NCBI GenBank assembly: GCA_017476705.1
Contig: JAFUZI010000005.1
Span: 1 to 14,370, forward strand
Direction: 5' to 3'
Source: Bacilli bacterium
GTDB taxonomy: Bacteria; Bacillota_I; Bacilli_A; RF39; UBA660
DNA length: 14,370 bases
Position numbers and translations under genes: made by a program
Part shown: positions 6,219 through 13,228 of the stretch, one piece after another
How the letters are laid out: each line of letters starts with the position of its first letter
How positions within the stretch are numbered: the first letter of the stretch is position 1
Notes under the pieces: model-generated
What the model was told of the DNA's origin: nothing
The model's database searches: none
Seen by the model: the letters and a program-made list of their open reading frames with translations, nothing else

Positions 6219-8503
6219 AATAAAACCCTTTCATATATTTCTTTAAAATCACTTACAAATACAAACTCAATCTTCTCTTTTACCTCATGAGGTAGTTCAA
6301 TTAGATCATTCATATTAGACTTAGGTAAATAAATTGTTTTAATTCCAGCACGAAGAGCTCCTATACTTTTTTCTTTTAATCCACCTATAGGTAATATATG
6401 TCCCTTTAGAGAAATTTCACCTGTAAAAGCAATATTATTATTTATTTTTTTATTCTTAAATAAACTTATAAGTGCGACTGTAATAGCATCTCCAGCGCTT
6501 GGACCATCCTTAGGAATTGCGCCATTTGGTATATGTATATGAATATCATGTTCCATAATATTATTATAATCTATATCAAATAACTCATAATTTGATTTAA
6601 TATAATCAAGTGCGACTACTGCACTTTCTTTAATAACACTGCCTAGTGAACCTGTCAAAGTAATGTTACCACATCCTTTAAATGATGATACTTCAATAGG
6701 AAGTACATCACCACCAAAATTCGTGTAAAAAAGGGCATTTACAACTCCAACTTCATTATGTTTTATAGGAAGCATATCAAATTCTATATTTCCTAAGTAA
6801 TCATCTATCATTTTTTTTGTAACAGTAATTTTATTCTTATCTATTTTCTTATCAGACATATTAGTAATTATTTTTCTAACAATTGAAGATATTTTTCTTT
6901 CTAATTCTCTAACCCCTGCTTCTTTAGTATAATTTCTAATAATTTTTAAAATAGTTGTATCACTAATAACTAAGCTATTAGGATTTAGACCATGATTTTT
7001 ACAAATCTTTGGTATTAAATAATTACGAGCAATATCCAACTTTTCATATTCTGTATATCCTGATAAATTAACAATCTCTAATCTATCTCTTAAAGCCTCT
7101 GGTATATCATCTATATAATTGGCTGTTAATATAAACATAACTCTTGATAAATCATATTCTTCTTCTATATAATTATCTTTAAAATACTTATTTTGGTTTT
7201 GATCCAATACTTCTAACATAACACTTGCAGGATCGCCCTTATAATTAGATGTCATCTTATCAATTTCATCAATTAAAAATACAGGATTTGAACTACCACA
7301 TTTTTTGATTTGGTTTATAATTCTACCAGTAGTAGCACCTAAATATGTTTTTCTATGCCCAATGATTTCTGCTTCATCATTAATACCACCAACGGATATT
7401 TTAGCGAACTTTCTATGCATTGCATCAGCAATTGAAAAAGCAAGTGTAGTCTTTCCAACACCTGGAGGCCCAACAAGGCATAATATTGGCCCTTGAAGTT
7501 TATTTGTAACTTTTTTAACTCCCAAATATTCAATTATTCTTGATTTTACTTTTTCCAATCCATCATGTGTGCTATCTAATTTTGATCTTACATCTTGTAA
7601 GTTATCATTATCGATTGTAACATTATTCCATGGCAATGATAACATTACCTCTATATAATTTCTCTCAATTGAAACTTCAGGACTAGATGCAGGAATCATA
7701 CTATATCTTCTAATTTCACGACTAATTCTATCTTTTATCTTTAATGGAGCATTCAATTCATTAAGTCTCATCTTTAATTCCTCAAGATCAGATTCCATTA
7801 TAGATATATCACCAAGTTCTTGCTTAATTAATTTAATTTTCTCACGAAGCAAAAATTCTTTTTGATTATCATCCAATTTCTTTTTAAGTTTTATATCTAG
7901 GTTTTGTTCAACTTGATATATATCCTTTGTTTGATATATATCTTCCAAAATCATTTTTGATCTAACAAGTGGATCAAATTCACTTAAATAAGTCATTAAT
8001 CTTTTAGTATCACTAATTATATTAGACGCTACTATATCTGTAAATATACTTAAACTTTTTATATCTTTTATATCTTCAAAAAAGCTATTTGATACATCAG
8101 GTAAAGATATATATTCATTTAATTCTTTTCTTATTTTATTAATTACTATCTCTTCATTAGAAACTCTTAAATCTTTCTTTTCTTTAACAACTGCCTCTAA
8201 TTCATCAACTTTAGAATAATTTATAACACATGCTCTAGATATACCTTTTAAAGTAGTTCTTATAAAACCATTTGGAAGTTCAATAGACTTTTCTATTTTA
8301 GCAATTGTTCCAATATTAGAAAGCGTATTTATATCTAATGTTTCTTCTAAAAGTTCTTTATCTGTTACAACAAATACCATTGAACTATCAAATAATTTAG
8401 CGCTTTCAATTATATCTTCATTAATATTTAAATCAATTTTTAACTCATTATTAGGAAGGAGAACATTACCCTTTAAAACTATTACTGATAAATCATGTTT
8501 CAT
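6215..8503 (-). CDS. lon: ATP-dependent Lon protease (LonA)
   Basis: Lon is a cytosolic homo-hexameric AAA+ serine protease that degrades misfolded and regulatory proteins. Domain order is complete. An N-terminal substrate-binding domain (about 1-200) and a coiled-coil linker (about 205-260, with REKIKLIKQELGD) come first. The AAA+ module has Walker A GPPGVGKT (345-352) and Walker B FLIDEID (acidic pair Asp412/Glu413). The protease domain has PKDGPSAGDA with nucleophile Ser669 and GGLKEK with Lys712, exactly the 43-residue Ser-Lys spacing of E. coli Lon. Length 762 aa is slightly below the usual 775-785; the N-domain is a little short. ATG 8503 has a strong AAAGGAGG ribosome binding site and a good promoter (8534-8561). 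No CIRCE or CtsR-type heat-shock operator is visible. The stop overlaps the next gene. Confidence 0.98.
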   Translation of the reverse strand: MKHDLSVIVLKGNVLLPNNELKIDLNINEDIIESAKLFDSSMVFVVTDKELLEETLDINTLSNIGTIAKIEKSIELPNGFIRTTLKGISRACVINYSKVDELEAVVKEKKDLRVSNEEIVINKIRKELNEYISLPDVSNSFFEDIKDIKSLSIFTDIVASNIISDTKRLMTYLSEFDPLVRSKMILEDIYQTKDIYQVEQNLDIKLKKKLDDNQKEFLLREKIKLIKQELGDISIMESDLEELKMRLNELNAPLKIKDRISREIRRYSMIPASSPEVSIERNYIEVMLSLPWNNVTIDNDNLQDVRSKLDSTHDGLEKVKSRIIEYLGVKKVTNKLQGPILCLVGPPGVGKTTLAFSIADAMHRKFAKISVGGINDEAEIIGHRKTYLGATTGRIINQIKKCGSSNPVFLIDEIDKMTSNYKGDPASVMLEVLDQNQNKYFKDNYIEEEYDLSRVMFILTANYIDDIPEALRDRLEIVNLSGYTEYEKLDIARNYLIPKICKNHGLNPNSLVISDTTILKIIRNYTKEAGVRELERKISSIVRKIITNMSDKKIDKNKITVTKKMIDDYLGNIEFDMLPIKHNEVGVVNALFYTNFGGDVLPIEVSSFKGCGNITLTGSLGSVIKESAVVALDYIKSNYELFDIDYNNIMEHDIHIHIPNGAIPKDGPSAGDAITVALISLFKNKKINNNIAFTGEISLKGHILPIGGLKEKSIGALRAGIKTIYLPKSNMNDLIELPHEVKEKIEFVFVSDFKEIYERVLL

Positions 8504-8533
8504 TAAAAAGTCGCCTCCTTTTAATTGCTATTT

Positions 8534-8561
8534 ATTATAACACAATAAAAAAAAGATACAA
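8534..8561 (-). promoter_or_regulatory. Promoter of lon
   Basis: On the minus strand, -35 TTGTAT (8561-8556), a 16-nt spacer and -10 TATAAT (8539-8534) with extended TGT (8542-8540). The -35 hexamer lies inside the terminator hairpin of the upstream metallophosphoesterase gene, so the two signals are interleaved. Confidence 0.65.
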
Positions 8562-8571
8562 TAGTATCTTT
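8547..8571 (-). terminator. Terminator of the metallophosphoesterase gene, overlapping its stop codon
   Basis: AAAGATAC (8571-8564), a 4-nt loop and GTATCTTT (8559-8552), followed by more T residues to 8547. The TAA stop at 8572-8570 enters the first arm. Confidence 0.8.
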
Positions 8572-9415
8572 ATATATTTATATAAGTTATACTTGGCTTA
8601 AATAAATGATTTAGCCTTTGTACATATTTAGGATTGACAGAAGAAAATTTAACAATGCCTCCACTAACTATTAAATCAATTTTTTTGCCATCAATTATCT
8701 TTGTAGCTCTATTTCTAGCATATTTAGGTAGTGGCTTTTTAAGTGGACTTATAAGACCCCAACATCCTTTATGATCAAAGCATCTAAGAATAAGTCCATT
8801 ATGCATATGACCTGATAATATTAAATTAACTTTTTTTATTTCTTTAGAATATTTTAGTGTTAATGGATTAAACACATTAATTGGGCTATGACATAATAAA
8901 ATATTGTAGTATTTCTTATTCATTTTAATTTTACTATCTAACTCTTTAATAAATAACTTGTTATCTTCTTTTTTATAATATTCAAAATCAGGATTAAAGC
9001 CAATAAAACATATATCTCCTCTAACTAAATTTTTATTATTTAAAAAATAAACATTTTCTAATTTATTTAAATCCATAAACCAAGCATTTACATCAAATAT
9101 ATTTGGATATTCTTTTATATTTTTTAAAGGCATATTTTTTATATTTGAAATATCATGATTACCTAATGAAACAATTACAGGCGCTAATTTAGATAAATCC
9201 TTAATAAAATCCTTTAAAATATCTATGGAACTATCATAAATCATATCAGCATAATCTATAATATCACCTGATAAACATATAAAATTAGGCTTATTTAGAC
9301 TTACACTATCGAGTATTTTTTTTAAAATAGATAAATCATATTCTTTAGCATAATGAAGATCTGTAATTAAACATATCTTTTTATTTTTTCCTATACTAAA
9401 TACTTTTTCTTCCAT
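8570..9415 (-). CDS. Calcineurin-like metallophosphoesterase (281 aa)
   Basis: The protein has the full set of dinuclear metal-binding motifs of the calcineurin-like phosphoesterase superfamily, in order: DLH (Asp19, His21), GDIID (50-54), GNHD (85-88), His176 in LLCHSP, and GHMH (202-205). It begins almost directly with the catalytic domain and has no evident signal peptide or membrane anchor, so a cytosolic or peripheral enzyme is likely. It resembles YkuE/YaeI-type enzymes, some of which act on lipid or UDP-linked substrates, but the substrate cannot be read from the sequence. ATG 9415 has a strong AAGGAGG ribosome binding site placed directly after the hairpin at 9431-9458. No separate promoter fits, so expression probably depends on read-through from the coiled-coil genes upstream. 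Confidence 0.88.
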   Translation of the reverse strand: MEEKVFSIGKNKKICLITDLHYAKEYDLSILKKILDSVSLNKPNFICLSGDIIDYADMIYDSSIDILKDFIKDLSKLAPVIVSLGNHDISNIKNMPLKNIKEYPNIFDVNAWFMDLNKLENVYFLNNKNLVRGDICFIGFNPDFEYYKKEDNKLFIKELDSKIKMNKKYYNILLCHSPINVFNPLTLKYSKEIKKVNLILSGHMHNGLILRCFDHKGCWGLISPLKKPLPKYARNRATKIIDGKKIDLIVSGGIVKFSSVNPKYVQRLNHLFKPSITYINI

Positions 9416-9430
9416 TTATAAAACCTCCTT

Positions 9431-9458
9431 AAAAAAGATAACTAAAACTAGTTATCTT
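9431..9458 (-). terminator. Terminator-like hairpin between coiled-coil gene and metallophosphoesterase
   Basis: AAGATAACTA (9458-9449), loop GTTT and TAGTTATCTT (9444-9435), then TTTT. It contains the end of the TAA stop of the upstream gene and is immediately followed by the AAGGAGG of the next gene. It may act as a partial terminator or as a stabilising 3' end within the operon. Confidence 0.7.
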
Positions 9459-10035
9459 ATAATAATTCTCCCATACCTGATGTAAATTGTTTGACAACAT
9501 CATTGAATTTAGCAAGATTTTGTTCCAACTCAATTGTTTTAGCTTCATTATCTTTTCTTTCAATTTCAATTTGCTTTTTTTCTTCATCAAGTTCTACTTT
9601 TCTTTTATCTAACTCTTTACTTTTATCCAAGAAATCTTGTTTTTGTTTTGCTTCTTTTTCTTTTAACTGTTCTAAAGATTTTTTCTTATCCATCTCAATT
9701 CTTGCTTTTTCATTAGATAATTCTAGTTCTCTTTGTTTTATGCTAGCTTCATAATCTTCTAGCTCTTTTTTCTTATTCTTTAAAGCTTTATAGGCATCTT
9801 CTTTAAATTTTTTAATTTTATCTAGTTCAGATTTGGCTTCTTCTTCTTGTTTTTTTCTTAAATCTTCTAGTTCTTGTTTTTCTTCATCTAATTTATTTTT
9901 TAAAGCAACACATTTATCAAATATTTGAGTTGCCGATTTAACTGAATCATTAGCAGCATCAAATATTTTTCTAATAGATGGTTTAGTTTCTGATATATCA
10001 GCTGGTGACTCTAATTCAAGTGTTAAATCTTCCAA
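9457..10035 (-). CDS. Coiled-coil protein B, paralogue of the upstream gene (192 aa)
   Basis: The family is not recognised. After an acidic N-terminus (MEDLTLELESPADISE) comes a short conserved block, IFDAANDSVKSATQIF (about 24-39). A long Lys/Glu-rich coiled coil follows (about 45-172) with no helix breaker. The C-terminal motif is AKFNDVVKQFTSGM (175-188). The same block and end motif occur in the protein encoded just upstream (10044-10931), so the two are paralogues of different length. The start is 8 nt after that gene's stop, and the two are surely co-transcribed. There is no signal peptide or membrane segment. A cytoplasmic structural, filament or scaffold role is plausible, perhaps as a hetero-coiled-coil with its partner; that is inference. 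The gene ends in a hairpin containing its stop. Confidence 0.8.
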   Translation of the reverse strand: MEDLTLELESPADISETKPSIRKIFDAANDSVKSATQIFDKCVALKNKLDEEKQELEDLRKKQEEEAKSELDKIKKFKEDAYKALKNKKKELEDYEASIKQRELELSNEKARIEMDKKKSLEQLKEKEAKQKQDFLDKSKELDKRKVELDEEKKQIEIERKDNEAKTIELEQNLAKFNDVVKQFTSGMGELL

Positions 10036-10043
10036 GGTAATTC

Positions 10044-10931
10044 CTATTCTTTTCCTGGGATATCTTTAAAGCCTGAGTTAAATTGTGAAACTAATTCTTT
10101 AAAGCGAGCTACGCTTTGTGATAAATTAGTACTTTCAAGTTCTAATTTTTGTTTTTCTACATCTTTATATTTTTCAAATTCTTTTCTAGCACTTTCTAAT
10201 TCTTCATTAGCAAGTCTAAGTCTTTCAGCAGTATTTTTGCTTTCTTTTTCGAATGTTTCTCTATCTAATTGATTTTTATTTTTTTCAGCATCTATTTTTG
10301 AATATTCAATTTCTTTAGCTTTATTAAATTCAGCTTTTTCCATTTCTAATTTTTCATTAGCTAGTTTTAAAGCTTGTTCTTCAGCTGCTTTATATCTATC
10401 GAATTCTAAACGTTCATTTTTTAGTTTTGAAGACTCATTTTTATTAGTAGTTGCAGTTAATTCTAAGTCTCTTCTTGTAGCTACTACTTCTTCATTAAAT
10501 GCTCTTTGTTCATTTTCTAAACGTACTTTTTGAGCTTTTTCATATTCAGAAATTCTTTGTTTTTCTAATTCAATAGCTTCTTTTTGACTATTTTTATAAG
10601 TTTCAAAATCAGATTTTTCTTTTGAAAGTTTTGATTTTTCTTCTTCTAAATATTGTTCATTAACTCCTACATTTTTCTTTTGTTCAATTAGATTGCTAAT
10701 AAAATTATTAGCGCCTGCAACATCACTATAAAGATTATCGAATAAACTATCAAAATTAGAAGTAGATGATTTAGCTTCTACTGTATTATTTATTGTAGGA
10801 ATAGATTCTACTGTATTTCCTCCAGCATTTTCCTCATTTACTAAAGTATCAGCGTCATTTATTTCTTCAATTACTTCTTCTGTTGGTGCAGCAAAAGTTT
10901 CCATTGAAGGCATTGCTTCCATATTATCCAT
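10044..10931 (-). CDS. Coiled-coil protein A, paralogue of the downstream gene (295 aa)
   Basis: The family is not recognised. Residues 1 to about 58 are acidic, Met/Pro/Asn-rich and probably disordered (MDNMEAMPSMETF...). A short block, LFDNLYSDVAGANNFI (63-78), follows; it matches the downstream protein by the shared pattern FDx5Vx2A. A long Glu/Lys coiled coil (about 92-270) with repeated LE(N/K)E(R/K)-type heptads comes next. The end is ARFKELVSQFNSGF (275-288), matching the partner's C-terminal motif at A, F, V, Q, F, S and G. There are no membrane segments or signal peptide. ATG 10931 has an AAGGAGAGG ribosome binding site and a good promoter with an inverted repeat over the -35. The constant ends around variable-length coils suggest the ends are interaction sites. 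Confidence 0.82.
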   Translation of the reverse strand: MDNMEAMPSMETFAAPTEEVIEEINDADTLVNEENAGGNTVESIPTINNTVEAKSSTSNFDSLFDNLYSDVAGANNFISNLIEQKKNVGVNEQYLEEEKSKLSKEKSDFETYKNSQKEAIELEKQRISEYEKAQKVRLENEQRAFNEEVVATRRDLELTATTNKNESSKLKNERLEFDRYKAAEEQALKLANEKLEMEKAEFNKAKEIEYSKIDAEKNKNQLDRETFEKESKNTAERLRLANEELESARKEFEKYKDVEKQKLELESTNLSQSVARFKELVSQFNSGFKDIPGKE

Positions 10932-10967
10932 ATTAACCTCTCCTTTTTATTCTTCTTTATCATATAT

Positions 10968-10995
10968 AGTATAACACAAATGTTTAAAAAAACAA
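10968..10995 (-). promoter_or_regulatory. Promoter of the coiled-coil gene pair
   Basis: On the minus strand, -35 TTGTTT (10995-10990), a 16-nt spacer and -10 TATACT (10973-10968) with extended TGT (10976-10974). It lies about 37 nt upstream of the start codon at 10931. Confidence 0.6.
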
Positions 10996-11001
10996 ACATT
11001 T
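10978..11001. promoter_or_regulatory. Inverted repeat over the -35 of the coiled-coil promoter (possible operator)
   Basis: AAATGTTT (10978-10985) and AAACATTT (10994-11001) are exact 8-bp inverted repeats with an 8-nt A-rich centre, covering the -35 and half of the spacer. This is typical of a repressor site, though in such AT-rich DNA chance cannot be excluded. Confidence 0.35.
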
Positions 11002-11004
11002 TTT

Positions 11005-11031
11005 AAAAAAATAGAAAGAATTCTTTCTATT
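11005..11031 (-). terminator. Terminator of the HD-domain gene, overlapping its stop codon
   Basis: A perfect palindrome at 11010-11031 (AATAGAAAG, loop AATT, CTTTCTATT) is followed on the minus strand by a T run to 11005. The TAG stop (11029-11027) is within the stem. Confidence 0.85.
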
Positions 11032-11605
11032 CTACTATGTCATTATTATCAAACTTAATATCTAAAAATTTACGACTTGCTAAAAAATCACACATATGTA
11101 CAAATTTTTGATATTTATTACTAGGTTTTGTTAAAACTTCATTCCCTTGATAGTCACGAGTCCACTCTCCCATATGAGTTTCAATTACACTGGCAATAAA
11201 ATTTACTTCTTTATCACTCCATGTAAATTGATCCTTATTTTCTCTTAGAAAGTTTGCCATTAAAATAGGATGCTCAAATACTGTATATTTAGATTCAACT
11301 AGCCCATGTTTTAACCCATCATGTACAAGAAGCCCACATAACATTAATTCTTTTTCTGACTCATTAAATACACTTCCTATTGTATTATTATTTAATAGTT
11401 CATAACCAATTCTAAATGCTGCTTTAGAGTGTCTGACAAGCCCTGCATCACCTAATGTAAATGAAGGATGATATTTACCAGTTGAAGATGCAGCAACCTT
11501 AAAAAAATAATCAGGAAGCATAGATACAAGTTTTTTTAAATTATCTCTGTATTCACTATTTTTAATCATTTCATATTCTTTTTTAAAATAATCTACTTTA
11601 TTCAT
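11027..11605 (-). CDS. HD-domain phosphohydrolase (192 aa)
   Basis: The metal-binding residues of the HD superfamily are visible in order: His59 (LVRHS), His95-Asp96 (LVHDGLKHG), His112 (FEHP), His144 (ETHMGEW) and Asp173 (MCDFLASR). HD proteins of this size hydrolyse nucleotides, cyclic nucleotides or other phosphate esters. The extra histidines suggest a di-metal site, but the substrate cannot be told. No signal peptide or membrane segment is seen, so it is cytosolic. ATG 11605 overlaps the hemW stop by 4 nt (ATGA) with an AGGTGAT ribosome binding site, so it is coupled to HemW. It is the last gene of the operon and ends in a terminator containing its stop codon. Confidence 0.85.
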   Translation of the reverse strand: MNKVDYFKKEYEMIKNSEYRDNLKKLVSMLPDYFFKVAASSTGKYHPSFTLGDAGLVRHSKAAFRIGYELLNNNTIGSVFNESEKELMLCGLLVHDGLKHGLVESKYTVFEHPILMANFLRENKDQFTWSDKEVNFIASVIETHMGEWTRDYQGNEVLTKPSNKYQKFVHMCDFLASRKFLDIKFDNNDIVE

Positions 11606-12687
11606 ACATCACCTATAAAACTAACTAATATATCATTTGATACATATAAATATCTTGGATTTATTCTAATAAAGCCATTTTCAATAATTAGTTTTCCTTT
11701 CTCTAATAATTCACTAATTTTAAAAGCCTCATTTATAGATATACCATACTTATCTTTAAATAAAGCCATATCTACCCCTTTTATTTTCCTAAGTCCTAAA
11801 ATCATTTCATATTCCATGATAGATTTTTTATCAAGCTCTTCTATTTCATATATATAATTATGATTAATATATTTAAATATACTTTTTGTATTATTATAGC
11901 GAGTTTTATTAATATAGCCAGCTGCTCCTAATCCAAAGCCATAATATTCTAAATTATTCCAATAAGATAAATTGTGTCTTGATTCATATCCATCTTTAGC
12001 AAAATTACTAATCTCATAATGATTATATCCATTATCACTTAATTTTTTACATATTAAATTATACATATCAAAGTCTATATCTTCATCAATTGGTTTTATA
12101 TTTTTTATAGATAATACAGTATTATTTTCTATTATTAAAGAATATGTTGATATATGATTAATACCAAGGCTCAAAAATTTATCTATATCACTATTTAGCT
12201 CATCTAATGTCTCACCATCTATTGCATATATTAAATCAACATTAATATTATCAAAGCCTAACTCTTTAGCACTTTTTATAATAGATGTATCACATGTTTT
12301 TCTATTTAAAAAGTCTAAATATTTTTTATTAAATGTTTGAACACCAATAGATAATCTATTAACTCCATATCTTTTAAATAGTTTTAATTTATCAAGTGTT
12401 AGATTTTCTAAATTGCATTCAACGGTAAACTCATAATTATCACTCAATTTAAATATTTTTAATATTTTAAACAATACTTCTAATTCATCTATTGATAAAA
12501 CACTTGGAGTACCACCACCAATATATAACGTATCTAAAATATCACCACTATATTTATAATTAATCTCATACTTTAAACTATCTAAATAACTGTTAATAAA
12601 TTTCTTTTCATAAAGCATTTTTGGAAAATCACAATAAGAACATATAGATGAACAAAAAGGAATATGTACGTAGCAGTGTTTTATCAA
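11602..12687 (-). CDS. hemW: HemW-type radical SAM protein (heme chaperone; oxygen-independent coproporphyrinogen oxidase-like)
   Basis: Near the N-terminus is YVHIPFCSSICSYCDF, with Cys12, Cys16 and Cys19 as the CxxxCxxC ligands of the radical-SAM [4Fe-4S] cluster. IGGGTPS (56-62) is the SAM-binding glycine motif, and a HemN-type C-terminal domain follows. The short N-terminus starting straight at the barrel and the 361-aa length fit HemW rather than HemN. HemW binds heme and is thought to hand it to respiratory enzymes; it is often annotated wrongly as coproporphyrinogen dehydrogenase. The start is TTG 12687, overlapping the stop of the 132-aa gene by 4 nt (TTGA) with AAAGG 9 nt upstream. 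The stop overlaps the HD gene. Whether this organism makes or uses heme cannot be seen here. Confidence 0.88.
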   Translation of the reverse strand: MIKHCYVHIPFCSSICSYCDFPKMLYEKKFINSYLDSLKYEINYKYSGDILDTLYIGGGTPSVLSIDELEVLFKILKIFKLSDNYEFTVECNLENLTLDKLKLFKRYGVNRLSIGVQTFNKKYLDFLNRKTCDTSIIKSAKELGFDNINVDLIYAIDGETLDELNSDIDKFLSLGINHISTYSLIIENNTVLSIKNIKPIDEDIDFDMYNLICKKLSDNGYNHYEISNFAKDGYESRHNLSYWNNLEYYGFGLGAAGYINKTRYNNTKSIFKYINHNYIYEIEELDKKSIMEYEMILGLRKIKGVDMALFKDKYGISINEAFKISELLEKGKLIIENGFIRINPRYLYVSNDILVSFIGDV

Positions 12688-13082
12688 CGTAATATTCCTT
12701 TATGTGGTCTTTTTTTATATATTTCTTCTACTTTTTTAATACCACATTTAATCTCATAATAATGTAGTAATTCAACGCATTTTTGTTTATTAGATATATC
12801 GCTTTTAGAATAATTAAATTTACCATATGCTTTTTCAAAACGAGGTAAATACATCTCCATCCATACTAATGATGGAATATATCTATAATCATCATCCTTT
12901 TTTAATTTTTCATCTAATTCAATTTTTTTTTCTTCTTTTTTTTCTTCATCTTTTTTATTGTTTTTTTTAAGCCAACTACTAAAATCAGTAACAATAGGAT
13001 TAGATTCTATGAAGCTTTCATAGTTGTCTAATGTATTTGTATTTACTTGATTAATATTCTCATCTATCATGATATCCTTCAT
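12684..13082 (-). CDS. Unrecognised 132-aa protein, first gene of the hemW operon
   Basis: I do not recognise a family. Residues 1-45 are polar and probably disordered. Residues 45-67 form a Lys/Glu/Asp-rich charged stretch (NKKDEEKKEEKK...). The C-terminal half is likely a small folded helical domain: YIPSLVWMEMYLPRFEKAYG, then KCVELLHYYEIKCGIKKVEE, ending in the basic KKRPHKGILR. There is no membrane segment. ATG 13082 has GGTGG close upstream; ATG 13070 (Met5) has AAGGAT at a good distance and is an equally possible start. Its stop overlaps the TTG start of hemW, so translation is coupled. The basic C-terminus could bind nucleic acid or ribosomes, but this is speculation. Confidence 0.75.
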   Translation of the reverse strand: MKDIMIDENINQVNTNTLDNYESFIESNPIVTDFSSWLKKNNKKDEEKKEEKKIELDEKLKKDDDYRYIPSLVWMEMYLPRFEKAYGKFNYSKSDISNKQKCVELLHYYEIKCGIKKVEEIYKKRPHKGILR

Positions 13083-13097
13083 ACAACCACCATAATT

Positions 13098-13125
13098 ATT
13101 ATAACAAATAATTTTCTTATATCAA
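13098..13125 (-). promoter_or_regulatory. Promoter of the 132-aa protein / hemW / HD operon
   Basis: On the minus strand, -35 TTGATA (13125-13120), a 16-nt spacer and -10 TATAAT (13103-13098) with extended TGT (13106-13104). The distance to the ATG at 13082 is short (15 nt from the -10), which would leave almost no leader; this favours either the Met5 start at 13070 or a nearly leaderless message. Confidence 0.65.
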
Positions 13126-13145
13126 AGATAAATATGAAATTTTAT

Positions 13146-13171
13146 AAAAAAAGAATAGATAATCTATTCTT
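13146..13171 (-). terminator. Terminator of the pilin-like gene (copy 1 of a flanking repeat)
   Basis: AAGAATAGA (13171-13163), a 3-nt loop and TCTATTCTT (13159-13151) followed by T residues on the minus strand, 58 nt after the pilin stop. It differs by one base over 26 bp from the terminator at 14313-14338 on the other side of the pilin gene. The 57 nt between the stop and this hairpin hold nothing recognisable. Confidence 0.8.
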
Positions 13172-13228
13172 AAACTTTAGTTACTGTTTGTTATATAAAA
13201 GAATATTTAAATAATAACAAAAAACTAT

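Noticed and set aside
7305..7533. Short frames on both strands inside lon
   Set aside because: They overlap the conserved Walker A/B region of Lon in other frames and have no start signals.
8504..8533. Heat-shock operator (CIRCE or CtsR box) upstream of lon
   Set aside because: Neither the TTAGCACTC/GAGTGCTAA arms nor tandem GGTCAAA heptads are found between the promoter and the lon start.
9491..9754. Ser/Phe-rich plus-strand frame opposite coiled-coil protein B
   Set aside because: Its composition is the expected complement of Glu/Lys codons on the other strand; it has no ribosome binding site or promoter.
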